64,000 bases of DNA from Orobanche coerulescens (Eukaryota > Streptophyta > Magnoliopsida > Lamiales > Orobanchaceae), in NCBI GenBank assembly GCA_033398695.1, contig CM065801.1, positions 101,673,170 to 101,737,169 of the forward strand, written 5' to 3'. The notes below the pieces were generated by a model. It saw nothing but the letters and a program-made list of their open reading frames with translations, made no database searches and was not told where the DNA came from. Below, in pieces: positions 1 through 12,836 of this stretch. Made by a program: the position numbers and the translations under genes. Within the stretch, counting starts at the first letter, position 1, and each line of letters opens with the position of its first letter.

Positions 1-158
1 TAATTGTATTCTCGGTATTGAACAAGACTGTTGTATTTTATTTCAGTAATTTCATAAGTTGGTATTTGTTATTGTCATTTCGCTTCTTCAGCCTTGTAAA
101 TTCTTACGTAAAGGACTTACGGCGCTGTAATATTCCTGAATATATCGGGGGTGTTACA
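1..158 (+). mobile_element. 3' end of an LTR, element D-like family
   Basis: The last ~70 bases closely match the reverse complement of the start of the element D LTR at 37292, including the block around 'cttcagccttgtaaat' and the terminal 'gggggtgttaca'. It is therefore the 3' end of a plus-strand LTR of a related family, with the rest outside the window. At 158 it joins the LTR of element A at the point equivalent to 5833, so this element inserted into the 5' LTR of A. The five bases after it, gtcat, are the expected right-hand target duplication; the left one lies outside. Confidence 0.65.
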
Positions 159-871
159 GTCATGGACCCAGTGTTTTGTGAATTGGGTCGTGGACCCCAT
201 GTGTTGTTATCGTAATTGTGCTTTGGGAAAATGACTTTTGGGCTGTGTCCCTAAATGCTTTCGAAAGACTTGAGAATTCTTTAATCCATAATGTTTTTAC
301 AAACTCCCGAGATCATAAAATGTTTTGTAAGATGTATATCGGGTTTACCCCTATCTGTCGATTTAACCGTTTTACTCAAGTGATTTACCTCGGGAAGTAT
401 GTTTATGATTTCTAAGTCTTTGGAGTATGATATGTATGGCTCGTTTTCGTATTTTATACTTGCACTAGCAAAACAGTGGAGTTTTGCTAACCCCCGAGTA
501 TTCGGGGGGTGGATGTCTGTTTTTGCATTCAGGTTTTTGGAGCATAACACACGGTCGGCACGAAGGATGATGAAAGATGATCGATACTAATCACATGTGG
601 AACCGTACGTTGTGTATTGGTTCAGTTGTACCTTATTTCCGTTGCAGTATTTTTCCCCGTTGTACGGAAGTTCGTTGTATTTTGACCCCTGTGTGGGCAT
701 GTGATGTAATTGAGTTGTATGTTGTCATTGAAAGACCAAATCGGTCTACTGAGTCGTTTTTTTTAGCCTTAAAGGCATTGTTGAGTTGTTCGATGTTGTT
801 ACCAGCCTGGTAGATCCTTGAGGAAAGGTTCTACGGCGTGTAATATCTCTGAGCAGATTGGGGGTGTTACA
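159..871 (+). repeat. Element A 5' LTR, 3' portion
   Basis: Matches 5833-6545 of the complete 3' LTR over its whole length with no length change. It ends in 'gggggtgttaca' directly before the primer-binding site. The left part is displaced by the inserted LTR at 1-158. The short ORFs here reappear in the other LTR with substitutions and are not regarded as genes. Confidence 0.9.
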
Positions 872-875
872 TAAA

Positions 876-887
876 TGGTATCAGAGC
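876..887 (+). promoter_or_regulatory. Primer-binding site (tRNA-iMet type), element A
   Basis: TGGTATCAGAGC, complementary to the 3' end of plant initiator methionine tRNA, starts four bases after the 5' LTR end. It fixes the LTR boundary and the plus orientation. Confidence 0.9.
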
Positions 888-2168
888 TTAGGTTGTGGAA
901 ACCTAGGCTGTCGGGTCAGTGGTTTCTGTTGAGTTTTGTATCGTCGGATTTTGTTTGACTAAGTCGTGTCGCGACGCGTCGTCTGAGTTGGTTTGTCGTG
1001 ATTAGTATCGTGGGGCGATCATCATCTTCGTGCGACCTGTAGATGTAAGTCTCCCTTCTTTGTGTTTGTGCCTCGTCTGATGCGAGTTACTGGTATGATT
1101 ATGTGTTAAGTGACGGAATCTTTATGCAGATTTTTAGTCTCGTGATTGCGTTTATGTGACTCTCATATTTCGTCTATATGAGGAGCAGTGTCGCTGCTAA
1201 TGTAGTTTCGCACTGTATTTTATCCGCTGTGTGAGTTCTTTCAAAATGACTTTCAGTATTTTGCAAACTGATTTTTACTTCGTAAAACCGACTCCCTAAG
1301 TCGAGTTTTGGCATTTTGGCCTTGAATGTTTTATGACGGTTTGATAAATGATCATGTGAGTTTTTAGGCATTCTAGCCTAATAGATTTTTGAAAACCTTG
1401 AGTATCTTAGAAAATAAATTTCGAGACGTACCTTTTAAAATGAATTATTTTCTCGCGGTACTTTCAAGGTGCCTTCTAGTGCCGCAATATGTTTCAAAAT
1501 TATTCCAATTGAGGACCAAAATATTTTGGGATATTTTTAATTATTTTTAGAAATGCAGTTTCTTAGACCCAAGTGTTGAATATTTCTGAAAGTTTCAATT
1601 TAAAGGAGAGTGTCCTTGTTTTATCAAATGCAAGATGGTTTTCAAAGTCTCGATAATGGTGTTTGTACAACTTTTTGAAAATGTGATACTCAAGATCAAC
1701 TGGTGTTTTCCAAATTGTTTTTTAAAATGTGGTTTTCGTTTTCTTTAAAACCTATCAATTCCCGTTTGCGGTCTGGGAATGTATGTATGATGTTCGCATT
1801 GTCGTTATGATGTTAGCTCCCGAGTATGACCGAATTGGTGGCATGAACGCTGAGGCGTTGCCACACAATTGTTATACTAGCCCTCTGTGAGAGGTGTGAA
1901 CTGATATTTACTGTTTATCGCCTCGTGGTGATTTGCGTGTTGACACACGAGTGTGAGATGTTGAAGCTTGGGTTGGTATGTTCGTGTATATGTGTGATTG
2001 TTCCATGATGTTTTGTGATTATGTGCTGGTTATCGTTCGGGCCGTTGAGATTGCTGAATGATACAGTCGTTGCTATGATTTTAGTATGCATGTTGCTTTA
2101 CGATGGAAATCGTTGTATGTGGTATGTGTTATGATTTTTCTGTTGTGCTGAGTAATTACTTATTCAGT
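888..2168 (+). other. Element A leader, non-coding
   Basis: About 1.3 kb between primer-binding site and gag start. It is T-rich with no long plus-strand ORF. No other feature is recognised in it. Confidence 0.6.
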
Positions 2169-3126
2169 ATGCCGAGGGGCCGAGGTCATGGTCGTGGAAA
2201 TCAGACGCGTGGTCCAGATCATGCTGCCGGTGATGATGCCGGTACTGGTGTCGCTACTATTTTACAGCAGGTAGCTACACAGATGACTCAGTTGACTCAG
2301 GCAGTTCAGCGCATTATAGATGTGACTCAGAACACTGGTGCAAATCAGTGGCTTCGGGAAGTAATTCGTATGAACCCCCCGATTCGCCGGTGTTGCGGAT
2401 GCGTTGGGCTGGGATGGTTGGCTTTTCCAGTTGGGAAAGATATTCGAGGCTGTCGATTGTCCTGAAGAGCGGAAGGTACCTATTGCGCAGAACCTTCTTG
2501 ACAAATATGCCGCTAATTGGTGGGAGGCTGTTAAGCCTCATGACCGTGATATCACGTGGGTGGAGTTCCAGGCATTTATGGAAGCTGAGTTCTGTCCGAA
2601 ACCGATTAGAGAGCAGAGGATTCACGAATTTTATTCGGCAAAACCGCAAGATGTTTCAGTGTCACAGGCTATCATCGACTATAGCAAACAACTCAGTTAT
2701 GTGCGAGATCGGGTGAGAACCGAGGAAGAGAGGATCTTTCATTTTGAGAGACGAATGAAGCCAGAGATTCGTGTGTATATGTCGGGACTCACTTGCACTT
2801 CGTTGAGGGACTACCAATATCGAGCCTTGGCCCGTGAACTAGCTTCATTATCGTCGGAGCGTGTGCCCGAGTCGAAGAAACAGTGGAAGTCCGATGACCT
2901 TGTGGACAGTGCAGGAGTTGGTGTTTCTAGTTCGCAATGTCGTAGTCTTTCGGCTGTGAAGCTCTGTCGCTCGTTGCGTGGGACTGAGAGTTCCAAGTCT
3001 TCTGCTTTGACTCCTGGTAAAGCCAGGAGGTGTTTTAACTGCAATGTGGCGGGGCATGTCCGTGCACATTGTCCTTCTCCGCCAGTAATGTGTTACAAGT
3101 GCGGGCTTGAGGGACACCGGGTTTAG
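2169..3126 (+). pseudogene. Element A Gag (capsid-nucleocapsid), frameshifted
   Basis: Gag forms the particle that packages element RNA in the cytoplasm. The start chosen is the ATG at 2169, opening an Arg/Gly-rich N-terminus typical of plant Gypsy Gag. The frame is lost near 2400. The capsid domain (Retrotrans_gag type, with the WW motif in 'NWWEAVKP' and a 'FCPKPIREQR' motif) continues in another frame from 2404. A CCHC zinc knuckle (CFNCNVAGHVRAHC) follows. A second one starts (CYKCGLEGH) but a TAG at 3124 ends the ORF inside it. It resembles the Gag of element D, which has two complete knuckles. No pol follows: the next 470 bases are non-coding up to the polypurine tract. Confidence 0.85.
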
Positions 3127-3614
3127 TTTTGCGAGTTGGTCACCGAGCCTTCCGAGGCACGGATTTGAGCACTGAAATCAGGACCGACTCCGAGGAGTCC
3201 CTGAGGGGCGTGGTCTATCAGTTGTATGTTATGTTATTTCCTTACCTAGTTGTTTCGAATCTCAGAGATTAAGTTCTTTTATTCGAAGTTGATCGTTTTG
3301 TGTTTATTTTTCGTTTTCTCGACTGTGCACGGTGCTTAGTGTTTTGTGATTATTCGTATAATTGACTTGATTGTATTATCTATTTGATGGCGTTTGTCAC
3401 TTGTTGGTTTTACTATGTTTCTACCGGTAGCGTTGTGTTGGTCGTCGTGGAGCGTGTTTTCACATTGTATATTCCTTTGCGTTGTTTGTAACGTTTCGTC
3501 GTTGGGCGTTAGTTACGCATTCTTGTGTATCTCATTGAAATATTCCTGGTGGTATATTTCTTCTCTCTACTTGTTTTAAGTTTCGGGACGAAATTTCTTT
3601 TAATGAGGGTAGAA
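3127..3614 (+). other. Element A 3' internal region and polypurine tract
   Basis: No coding potential is visible. It ends with 'agtttcgggacgaaattt' and a purine-rich stretch (about 3599-3614, 'taatgagggtagaa') just before the LTR: the plus-strand priming site. The same sequence precedes the LTRs of elements B and D and there corresponds to the end of pol, which suggests that pol was deleted in A while the priming site was kept. Confidence 0.75.
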
Positions 3615-6545
3615 TGTAATACCCGCAATTTCGGATTTTGGTGATTTTCCTTTTTCGGTGGGAGTCTGTTTTGATGACTCGCTAATGACCTTTTCGTCAT
3701 TTCGAGAATGATTAATTCTGCACTTTTTGTCATCCGAGTTCGTTTCGGTATCGTTTTGTTGAGTTCCGTGTTCTTAAGCGGTTTTTCCGCACTTGAGTTT
3801 GATTCTTGCGAATCTCGTCCGAAACTGTTGTTTCGAGTTTCTCGTAAGTTCATTTAATGTTATTATTCATGTTGCAAGCTTTGGTTTGGTGTTTCGATCG
3901 TGTATCGTGTATTTCGGACGTTTTGGGCCGTTTTCGTAATTTCCCAAAGTTTGGGGTAATTACTTCCGTTGTCGAATTCCGACACTTCGGTTGGTCGGAA
4001 CCGTGTGTTCTCTTATCTCTTAGATTCGTCTTTGCGAGTACTTCGTAACCGTATCTTCGGTTTATATTCAGGTCCGGGTTTCGGGTCGTCCGTGCCATCG
4101 GAGTGGCCACAAACGAGTCACGGCCGGAGCAGGGCCTGGCCTGGCCAAGTTACGGCCGTAAGGTGCCGGTTACGGCTGTACGTGATCGGCAGAATTGGCT
4201 GTACGAGTGCTGGTTACGGCCGTAAGGGCTTTCGATTCTGACGGTAAATGCGGGTGCCGGCGGTGTTAGACGAATGCGATTCTGGCCGTAAGGACACTGC
4301 GAATGCAGTGTAAGTGCCGAGTTATGGCCGTAAGGCCACAGATTCTGGCCGTAAGAGATCAGCGGCAGGCGGATTTTGACGAATGCCGGTTACGGCCGTA
4401 AGGTCTGCCGGTTACGGCCGTAAGTGGTCGGCAGGAGGCTGGGCAGTATAAATATGATCGAGCAGACGGGTTTACACCCATTTTTTCTCATCCCTCTCAT
4501 TTCCTTCCGCGGCTGGGGCTTGAAGTACGTGATTAGATGTTGTTTATCTATCAATACACGAAGTTCTTGAGTTTCTAACATCAATCAATCATCCCATAAC
4601 CTCCTCCGATCTACCGAATCAAGGTTAGATTTCTTGATAATCTAGTTTTGGGGAAATTGGGGTTTTTGTTAGATTTCGTCCGTTTGAGCCGTAATAACTT
4701 AGATTATTGATGTATTATTGATTATTTAGATGTATTATATCATTTCCCTTGTTATTCCATGGTTGGATCGTATCGATTCGTTATTTTGGTCGAGTTCTTG
4801 ATCGACGCCTTGAAGGTGTCCGATAGAATGTCTTAGAGGGGTTTTCGGATGTTCTACGATTATTTTTCCTCGTATGATCGTTGATTTATTGATTATATGA
4901 TGTTAGGGTCGAGTTTCTTGCGAAAAAACCACTTCGAACCCTTCCGTTCGTCGTCGTCTTCTGTTTCGATAGCATCGGGCGTTCTGAAGCTTCCCGGTTG
5001 AGCCGTGTCCGTTCGTGGTTCCGTGCTCGTGGTATCAAGGCAAGTATCTTGTTCATACACTTCATGTTTCGTAGACGTGATAGTTGGTATTTGGTTATAT
5101 GTGGAACTTGAATGATTTAATGAATCTTCTAAAGAATCGGTATATTCTCGATAAAAAGGTTTCCCTTCAAGATAACTCGTATGAATCATGGACAAGTGTG
5201 TATTTGGAATATGTAAGTATGTGTGGTATGTGGTTAGATGTTTTAACCATACTTCATGAATATAATAGACCGTGATCACTTGTCGAGGATTGTGTACCGA
5301 ATTGTATACTTGTTCGGTGGGTATTTGACATGATGTGATGTTAGTTGTTACTCATTTGAAAGGAGATTGTGATGCTTAATGTTGTTTGGCTTGATAATCG
5401 ATTATTGTTGTGTGCTTGTTATATGTGATGTGTCTCCGGGTAGGATTGTTCAATCTCCGGGATCCATACTTGCTAGTATGGGCCGGGCGAGACCGTAGGG
5501 TTATCCAATCCAGGTATGTCTTGCGGGCACTCCGAGGTTCGTGGCTTGTTAGACCGATGCTGGGATAACTGGTGGGGTTATCATCGGGTATGTCTTGCGG
5601 GGACTCCGAGGTTCGTGGCTTGTTAGCCCGATGCCGGGATAACTTATGGTTGTGATTGGTTATGAAGGTATCTGTGCTTGTGGTCACGTGACTGTTTTTA
5701 CGGTGACATGTGATTTGGTATGGTTTCCTATTGGGTTATTCACTCGGGTATGTTCTGCGGGAGCATCTGAGGTTCGTGGCTTGTTAGCACGGGACGCGAA
5801 TAATCCTTAGGAATGTGTGTTTGATGATTTGGGTCATGGACCCCATGTTTTGTGAATTGGGTCGTGGACTCCATGTGTTGTTATCGTAATTGTGCTTTGG
5901 GAAAATGACTTTTGGGCTGTGTCCCTAAATGCTTTCGAAAGACTTGAGAATTCTTTAATCCCAAATGTTTTTACAAACTCCCGAGATCATAAAATGTTTT
6001 GTAAGATGTATATCGGGTTTACCCCTATCTGTCGATTTAACCATTTTGATCAAGTGATTTACCTTGAGAAGTATGTTTATGATTTCTAAGTCTTTGGAGT
6101 ATGATATGTATGGCTCGTTTTCGTATTTTATACTTGCACTAGCAAAACAGTGGAGTTTTGCTAACCCCCGAGTATTCGGCGGGTGGATGTCTCTTTTGGC
6201 ATTCAGGTTTTTGGAGCATAACACAGGGTCGACACGAAGGATGATGAAAGATGATCGATATTAATCACATGTGGAACCGTACGTTGTGTATTGGTTCAGT
6301 TGTACCTTATTTCCGCTGCAGTATTTTTCCCCATTGTACGGAAGTTCGTTGTATTTTGACCCCTGCGTGGGCATGTGTTGTAATTGAGTTGTATGTTTTT
6401 ATTGAAAGACCAAATAGGTCTACTGAGTCATTTTTTTTAGCCTTCAAGGCATTGTTGAGTTGTTCGATGTTGTTACCAGCCTGGTAGATCCTTGAGGAAA
6501 GGTTCTACGGCGTGTAATATCCCTGAGCAGATTGGGGGTGTTACA
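3615..6545 (+). repeat. Element A 3' LTR (complete)
   Basis: Begins TGTAATACCCGC directly after the polypurine tract and ends GGGGGTGTTACA, length 2931 bp. It contains a palindrome cluster and TATA box (4143-4454), followed by a pyrimidine-rich segment and a long untranslated region. The shared 3' 713 bp with the 5' LTR sets the boundaries. Confidence 0.9.
4143..4454 (+). promoter_or_regulatory. LTR promoter: palindrome cluster plus TATA box, element A
   Basis: At least eight copies, some imperfect, of the 12-bp palindrome TTACGGCCGTAA lie between about 4147 and 4432 (exact or near-exact near 4148, 4211, 4388 and 4409). They are followed at 4447 by TATAAATA. The position in the 5' third of the LTR and the TATA box just downstream suggest the U3 promoter with repeated factor-binding sites. 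The function is inferred. Confidence 0.65.
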
Positions 6546-7196
6546 CCACAAACGCGCTTAAACGATTAATGTGCAAAGTGTAACGTTAATCGCGAAAATT
6601 TTCCCACGATAAATTATTAACTTTATAAGGTTTCAAAGTTTTTCCTTCCCTCCATCGAGTTTTTGGGAAATTGAAATCCAAACCGGATGTCCTATGCTTC
6701 CGAGTTATCGGGGTAGTCGTTCGGGGAGGACGGATAAATTACCGGGAGCGCATTGGATGCCTTCGGTTGGAGTAAATTTTATCCCTAGAAACCTGATAAG
6801 TTGCCGGATAAGATTCAATTGTGAAACTGATTTGCGTCGATGGTATAAACTTAACTTGTTCACGAACCATAGAAACCGTATAGGTTGAGGGGAGTGAACA
6901 AGGGGAAAAATAAGATCGAATCATCCATTATATGGGTTGGTGTTGGACACCACTTTATGAAAATTAATAGACTAGAAACCTGTTCGGTTGCCCTCTATTA
7001 AGATTTATAAAGAACTCGATCACCACTATGAAGTAGAGCGACAATACTTCCGGATTTCACATGGGAGTGTGTTATTCCGATAAAAATAGTGGGAGCTGGG
7101 TAACAAGAATAGAAAAGACTTTAATTCTATACTCAGAACATAATTGAATGAGTGACTAATTAATCTATCGTACTTAATGCAGACTCAAATCTCAAT
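6546..7196 (+). other. Copia leader segment
   Basis: 651 bases between the end of element A and the Copia gag ATG. No LTR end or primer-binding site is seen here, so these lie upstream of the A insertion. The five bases after A (ccaca) would be its target duplication. No coding sequence is recognised. Confidence 0.55.
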
Positions 7197-9471
7197 ATGA
7201 CAATGAATCCACTCGCAATTCTGCTCGAAAAGAACACCTTAATGGGACCTAACTTTGTGGATTGGCTCCGCACTCTGACGATTGTCCTCACTATAGAGGC
7301 ATTGGGATACGTCTTGGAGACGGACATTCCGGCGCCTCCTGTGCGGACCCGAGCCAATCAGGAAGAGATTGAAAACCACGAAAAGTGGGTTAAGGATGAC
7401 GTGAAAGTCCGTGCTTATATGATGGCTTCCATGTCTAATGAGCTTCAGAGAGGTCATGAGAAAATGACTTCTGCTAGGCAGATTCTATCTCACTTAACCG
7501 AGCTTTATGGTGAGCATAGCAGAACTGCTAGATATGAGATATCCAAGCAACTGTTCGGTGCAAGGATGAAGGAAGGTGAGAAGGTTGGGGAACATGTCCT
7601 CAAAATGATATCCATGATCGAGAGATTGGAGGCTCTTGATTTTAAAATGGATACTTCTCTCCAAACCGACCTTATCCTACAGTCTCTCCCTGATTCCTTC
7701 TCACAGTTTGTTATGAACTTCAATTGCAATGAGATTGCATGTAATTTAGCTGGTCTAATGAACAAACTTGTGACCGCTCAGTCTCAGATGAAGACTCCAC
7801 GGATGAAGGAGTCTGCTCTTGTGATTTCTTCTGGACCTCGGAGGTCTAAGAACAAGAAGAAAAAGACCAAAAAGCAAACTGGACCACAAGTTAAGGACCT
7901 TAAGGGTAAGGGCAAGGCCCCGATGGTTTCGAAGAACAAGAAGAAGAAAGATGCTTGTCTCAAGTGCGGTGAGCTGGGCCACTGGGCTAGAGACTGTCCG
8001 ATTCTTCATGGCACTTCAGGGACAGAACTTTTAGTTTTGGAAAAAAATTGTTCTGCTACTGTATTTTCTACTTCCTGGATACTGGATTCTGGTGATAGTT
8101 CTCATATTTGTACCGTAAATCAGGATCTGGAACAAAGTAGGAAGCTTGGAGCTGGATAAGTTATGATCACAGTCGGAAGCGGGCATAGTGTCGAGGCAAC
8201 CGACATAGGATCACTTCTTTTGAGTTTAGAATCCGGCTTTGTTTTGACTTTAGAAGATGTACTTGTTTTGTCCAAGGGGCACAAAAACATTGTATCCATT
8301 TCGGTCATGGACCGAAAAGGCTTTTCATTTTTCATTGGTGATGGTTCCTGCAAAATTTATTTTAGAAATAAACTAGTGGGTACTGCTACATTGTTGAATG
8401 GATTGTATCATCTAAATCTCAGCAACAAAGTAGTTGTGAATACTATGACTAGGAAACGTGGTAGGGATGAAAATCAAGTTTTGAAATGGCATCTTAGACT
8501 TGGTCATGTTGGTCAGACCAAGGTTTACAAGATGGAAAAAGATGGACTTATGGGTCCATTGGGATCAGATCCCTTTCCTACTTGTGAATCTTGCCTTAAA
8601 GGCAAAATGACTAAGTCCCCCTTCACAGGGACATTTGAAAGAGCCGCTGATAAACTGGGATTAATCTATACCGACGTATGTGGTGCTTTGGAAGTAGCAC
8701 GTGACGGATATCAATATTTCATTACGTTTACAGATGATCATACTAGGTATGGTTATGTATACTTAAGGAAACATAAATCCGAGGCCTTTGAGAAATTCCA
8801 GGAATTCAAGGCCCTAGTCGAGAAACAAACTGATAATCATATCAAAGCACTTCGGCCAGACCGAGGTGGCGAGTATATGAGTACGGAGTTTCACGAGTTC
8901 ATTAAGGAACATGGAATAGTTTCACAACTAACACCTCCAGGTACTCTTCAGTTAAATGGTGTGTCAGAAAGAAGGAACCGGACCTTGTTAAACATGGTCC
9001 GTTCCATGCTGGGCTATACTGACTTACCAATTTACCTGTGGGGGTATGCACTCCTGACTGCCGCTTATATCTTAAACAGAAGTCCTTCCAAATCCGTTCC
9101 TCAAACTCCACATGAGATGTGGGAGGGAAGGAAACCAAGTCTTAATCATATTAGGATTTGGGGATGTGCCACCTATGTCAAGAAGAATAAGGTGGAAAAG
9201 TTGGAAGCTAGGTCTGCGAAGGGACGTTTCATTGGATTCCCGTCTGGGACGATGGGATATCTATTCTACATGCCCGAAGATCGAAAGATCGTTGTTGCTT
9301 TACAAGCACACTTCCTGGAATATGAGTTCATTCAAGAAGGCGGAGCAGGTAGAAGTATTTCTTTAGAAGAATACAATGAAACTCCTCGGGAGACACCTGT
9401 GCAAGAAACAGGAACCGAACTTTCTGAAACACAGGTACAACCACCTCGTAGGTCTAGTAGAGTGTCTCATT
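7197..9471 (+). pseudogene. Copia polyprotein, 5' half: Gag, protease, integrase
   Basis: ATG at 7197. The Gag region (residues ~1-280) ends in a lysine-rich stretch and one CCHC knuckle (CLKCGELGHWARDC, ~7954-7995). The aspartic protease motif follows (WILDSG, ~8075), then a TAA at 8157-8159. The same frame resumes with the GAG-pre-integrase zinc motif (WHLRLGH...CESC) and the integrase core: acidic residues in 'TDVCG' and 'RPDRGGEY', and the 'GVSERRNRTLL' segment. The frame runs until the B array interrupts it at 9472; the Copia sequence continues at 31150. The stop plus the 21.7-kb insertion make it non-functional. Confidence 0.9.
9467..9471 (+). repeat. Target site duplication, left, of B array (TCATT)
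   Basis: TCATT directly before the TGTAACACC end of the B array; the identical pentamer lies at 31150-31154. The Copia reading frame crosses the site when one copy is ignored, so this is a true insertion scar. Confidence 0.9.
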
Positions 9472-10249
9472 TGTAACACCCCCAAATCCTATTGGGTTAT
9501 TACAGTGCCGTGGACCCCACGCCAGGAGATCCACCAGGCGAACATGACTAAAATACAATAAATTAAACAACAAGGGAAAATCATAGTCCCTACCATGATA
9601 TCCGACACAATATTCGGATAAGGAATTTCAACGACAACGGTGGGCCTACATGGCCAAAAATAAATTACAACAACATCCACGAGCATCTGCTCGGGTAAAA
9701 CATAACGACAATGACTGACAAACTAGAGAACACTCTAACTGACTGACCAACATGAACAACTCAGACTAGTATCGCTCGAATGCCTCGTCGCCATCATCAT
9801 GCCTCAACTCTATCCTCGCAAGCACCTAAAACATGAAAACATGTTCCGCCCCCACGGGGTCATTCATCCATATAATGAACATCAAATACATGTATAACAT
9901 GATATGCATCCAAAGGCAGAATGAAACGGTACAAGGATAATAATAATAATACGAGATGCTCACAAGCCAAGGTAAGAACCGAGCATTCGTGAAACACTAT
10001 GCCCACGGCATACTATTAATACCTGTTCGACAGGTTAGAACATAAGTGCCCAACGGCGAATCATAATCATAGAGTACCATAATGAATTACACGACATGAA
10101 CCAAACCAGAACTGAATTAATTATAAATCACAATGCCCGAAGGCTACATTGAAATTACCAAGACAATCACAAAGGCCTGAAAGACACTCAGCCGACGCTA
10201 TCAAATATCACAATCACATGAAGCCAAAGCAGCCCGAAGCTCTATCGAT

Positions 10250-10512
10250 TAGGGCCAAAGCCACGGCATGAAGCCGTATCACAATTAGGGCCGAAGCCAC
10301 GGCACGAAGCCGTATCACAATTAGGGCCGAAGCCACGACACGAAGCCGTATCACCATTAGGGCCGAAGCCACGACATGAAGCCGTATCACAATTAGGGCC
10401 GAAGCCACGGCACGAAGCCGTATCACAATTAGGGCTGAAGCCACAGCACGAAGCCGTATCACAATTAGGGCCGAAGCCACGGCATGAAGCCGTATCACAA
10501 TTTGGGCCATCC
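10250..10512 (-). repeat. 36-bp minisatellite in B LTR1 (about 7 units)
   Basis: Unit 'cacaattagggccgaagcca' plus 16 further bases. Because 36 is a multiple of three, the minus strand stays open in two frames and would read a 12-residue repeat (CDTASCRGFGPN). It lies in an LTR with no start context, so translation is doubtful. Confidence 0.85.
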
Positions 10513-12005
10513 AATGGCCGTGACCTACTGAATTATAGGTGTTGGAAACCCAACCGTGAAGGTTCAAGCCCCAAACTTACCCATAATGAGCACTAGCCGA
10601 GACTAGCCTCCAAAATAATATAATTAATCACAAACGACAATGATCTGTAGATTACCGAATTCACCAGAATGATAGTGTGCTACCTTGAGTCGGCCAACAT
10701 GATAATGATGACTCACGGATGGGCATCGTACTCGACAGTCCCAATTCAATACCTCGATTACCTTAGAATGGTCAATCGATAACAATTACACAACGGATGG
10801 GAACTATCCTCGACAGCCCCAATTCAATACCTCGATTGCCTGAGAATGGCCAACCGATAACAATGATGCAGCGGATGATTCAATATCTCGATTGCCTTAT
10901 AATGGCTAATCGAGGACAATGATGCAATGAATGCCTCGGTACCTTTAATCGGTTACCGACGACGAAGATGAGAATGAATACGACAATGCCTTCAATCGGC
11001 TAATACAACATGAATGACAGGACGCCAACATTAATAACAATGATTACAACGTCTTAGATCGACATCAATATTAACAACAACAACTGATACATCGATACCG
11101 CGAACCGGTGATCGATAATAATATTAACAACGAATATCTCAATGCCTTACCGGCCATTAATGAATGATAATAAACATTTGGCATAATTGCCAGAGAGTAT
11201 CGTATCGAGCGATCCCCTAATATCAATGATCTTATGAAGAGACTAAGTCTCGGAATGATATAACACATTCATACACATATATGATAACATTAACCTCATT
11301 GACTAGTACAAGTATAAAACTTGTCTTAAACCGACTGCGAGAATGTCCTTCCACGAACAACGTCCTTAATGAAATTGTCGGCCGCTTGAACAACCTTGAA
11401 CGACACAAATACCAATAATTCGTTTAATACACGAATCAAACATGATCACAACCAATTCAAGAGGTCGATACAATAAATCCCAAAACTCATTGAGGCATTT
11501 CGACAAACACCTTGAATACAATCTCCCATCCTAAACAACCAAACCCAATTGTATCGAAAACCAACTTCAAACAAATGATTCAATCCAACAAAACACCTTC
11601 AATACAATCGATAATCCAATAGGAATACTCAAATCGAGCTTAGGATAACATTTAATCAAAAATCCCAATTCCAAGTCAACCTTCAAAGTATTCTTGAGAA
11701 AAACTTCCAACAGTCCGATGATAACTCATAAAACTCGTAATCAAACGTATATCCATCACAAATCATGATTATATCATCCAAAACCTCAAGCTCCAACTCA
11801 AAATCAAATCTAGGGTTGAAGAAATTACCTTGGATTAGGATGAAGAATCCACAAACATGTTGTTAATCCTCACCACAAATTGAAGAAGATGAAATTATCT
11901 GAGTTTGATGATGCTAAATCGCCCAAAATATCGCCCACAAATCGTCCAAGGAGGAGAGGAAGAAGGAAAGTGATGAACTGAGCTTGATTCTCATGAAAAA
12001 CGCAA

Positions 12006-12112
12006 TTATAGTGCAGTGTGCGCAAGTGCCGCGGCAAGTGCCGCGGCCCGGCCGAGTGTGCTGCGGCAGTGACTCGACAGTGTGCCGTGGCCCTGCCGGC
12101 AAGAGCCGCGGC
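12006..12112 (-). promoter_or_regulatory. GC-palindrome cluster and TATA-like box, B LTR1
   Basis: Repeats of GTGCCGCGGC (core GCCGCGGC is an 8-bp palindrome) at about 12026-12112 lie just upstream, on the minus strand, of a TATA-like sequence (CTATAATTG, about 12003-12011). The arrangement matches that in element A and marks the likely U3 promoter. Confidence 0.55.
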
Positions 12113-12489
12113 CCCCGGTACAGGCGGGTCGGCCAAAAATTGCAACATGTTTGTGTCTTAGCTATTTCGAACATAACTCCCTCGTACGGACTCCGATTGA
12201 CTCACCGTTTGAACCATTGGAAAGCTAACTTGATGATCTATAATATTGAAAAGATTCAGAATTTTTGGACTTATCAAAAATTAATGGTGATTTTACAAAG
12301 TCGAACTCATACGTGGAAAAGTCGCTTAAGAACACGGAACTCAACAAAACGACACAGAGACGAACTCGGATGACAAAAAGTGTAGAATTAATCATTCTCG
12401 GAATGACGAAACGGTAACAATAGAGTCGCTAAGATGGACTTCCGCCAAAAAAAATAAAATTACCGAAAATCCAAATTGCGGATATTACA

Positions 12490-12530
12490 TACTACCCCCC
12501 TTAAAAGAAGTTTCGTCCCGAAACTTAAAA
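12490..12530 (-). promoter_or_regulatory. Polypurine tract, B internal 1
   Basis: On the minus strand: 'agtttcgggacgaaacttct' followed by 'tttaaggggggtagta', directly before LTR1. Plus-strand DNA priming site. Internal 2 (19016-19056) and internal 3 (25083-25123) have the same feature. Confidence 0.8.
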
Positions 12531-12836
12531 CAAGTAGGGAGAAGCAATATCCCACCAGAAAAAATCAACGAGATACACAAGAACAAGAATGATCACAATG
12601 AATAATAATGGATCAAAATCCAACAAGGATCAAGAATGACTCACCGGGGTGAAATAATAACGTAATGAGTGATAGCTCAAATGAAATGATTGGAAACATT
12701 GTTCCCCGTGAAGTGAATGATTAGTTTGATAATTATAAGTCTCAACGTGATTGATATATGATGAATGGATTATATGAGTGAATGGACGACAAATGAAATG
12801 AATGATTATACTATTACCGAGCAAGAATTAACTTGT

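Larger units (their letters stand above)
159..6545 (+). mobile_element. Element A: gag-only Gypsy LTR retrotransposon, 5' truncated
   Basis: Parts in order: truncated 5' LTR (159-871), primer-binding site (876-887), long leader, broken gag (2169-3126), polypurine tract, complete 2931-bp 3' LTR (3615-6545). The internal region is only about 2.7 kb and holds no protease, reverse transcriptase, RNase H or integrase, so this is a non-autonomous derivative of a chromovirus-like (Tekay/Del-type) Gypsy family. It is inserted in the leader of the Copia element that continues at 6546. Comparing the 713 shared LTR bases by eye gives about 26 differences (about 96% identity), so the insertion is fairly young. 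Non-autonomy is inferred from the missing pol. Confidence 0.85.
9472..12489 (-). repeat. Element B LTR1
   Basis: 3018 bp. In element orientation it runs from TGTAATATCCGC (at 12489) to GGGGGTGTTACA (at 9472). It holds a 36-bp minisatellite, 79-bp sub-repeats near 10715-10900, and a GC-rich cluster at 12026-12112. A single copy of the 340-bp segment starts near 11088. Short ORFs inside recur in every LTR copy and are not taken as genes. Confidence 0.9.

Noticed and set aside
11071..11268. Conserved 65-80 codon ORF repeated in every B LTR (also 17205, 17500, 23273, 23568, 29704)
   Set aside because: Repetition reflects the repeated LTR sequence; no start context, domain or codon pattern supports a gene.
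12020..12125. CpG island of a host gene
   Set aside because: The GC-rich block recurs at the same place in all four B LTRs and is part of the element.
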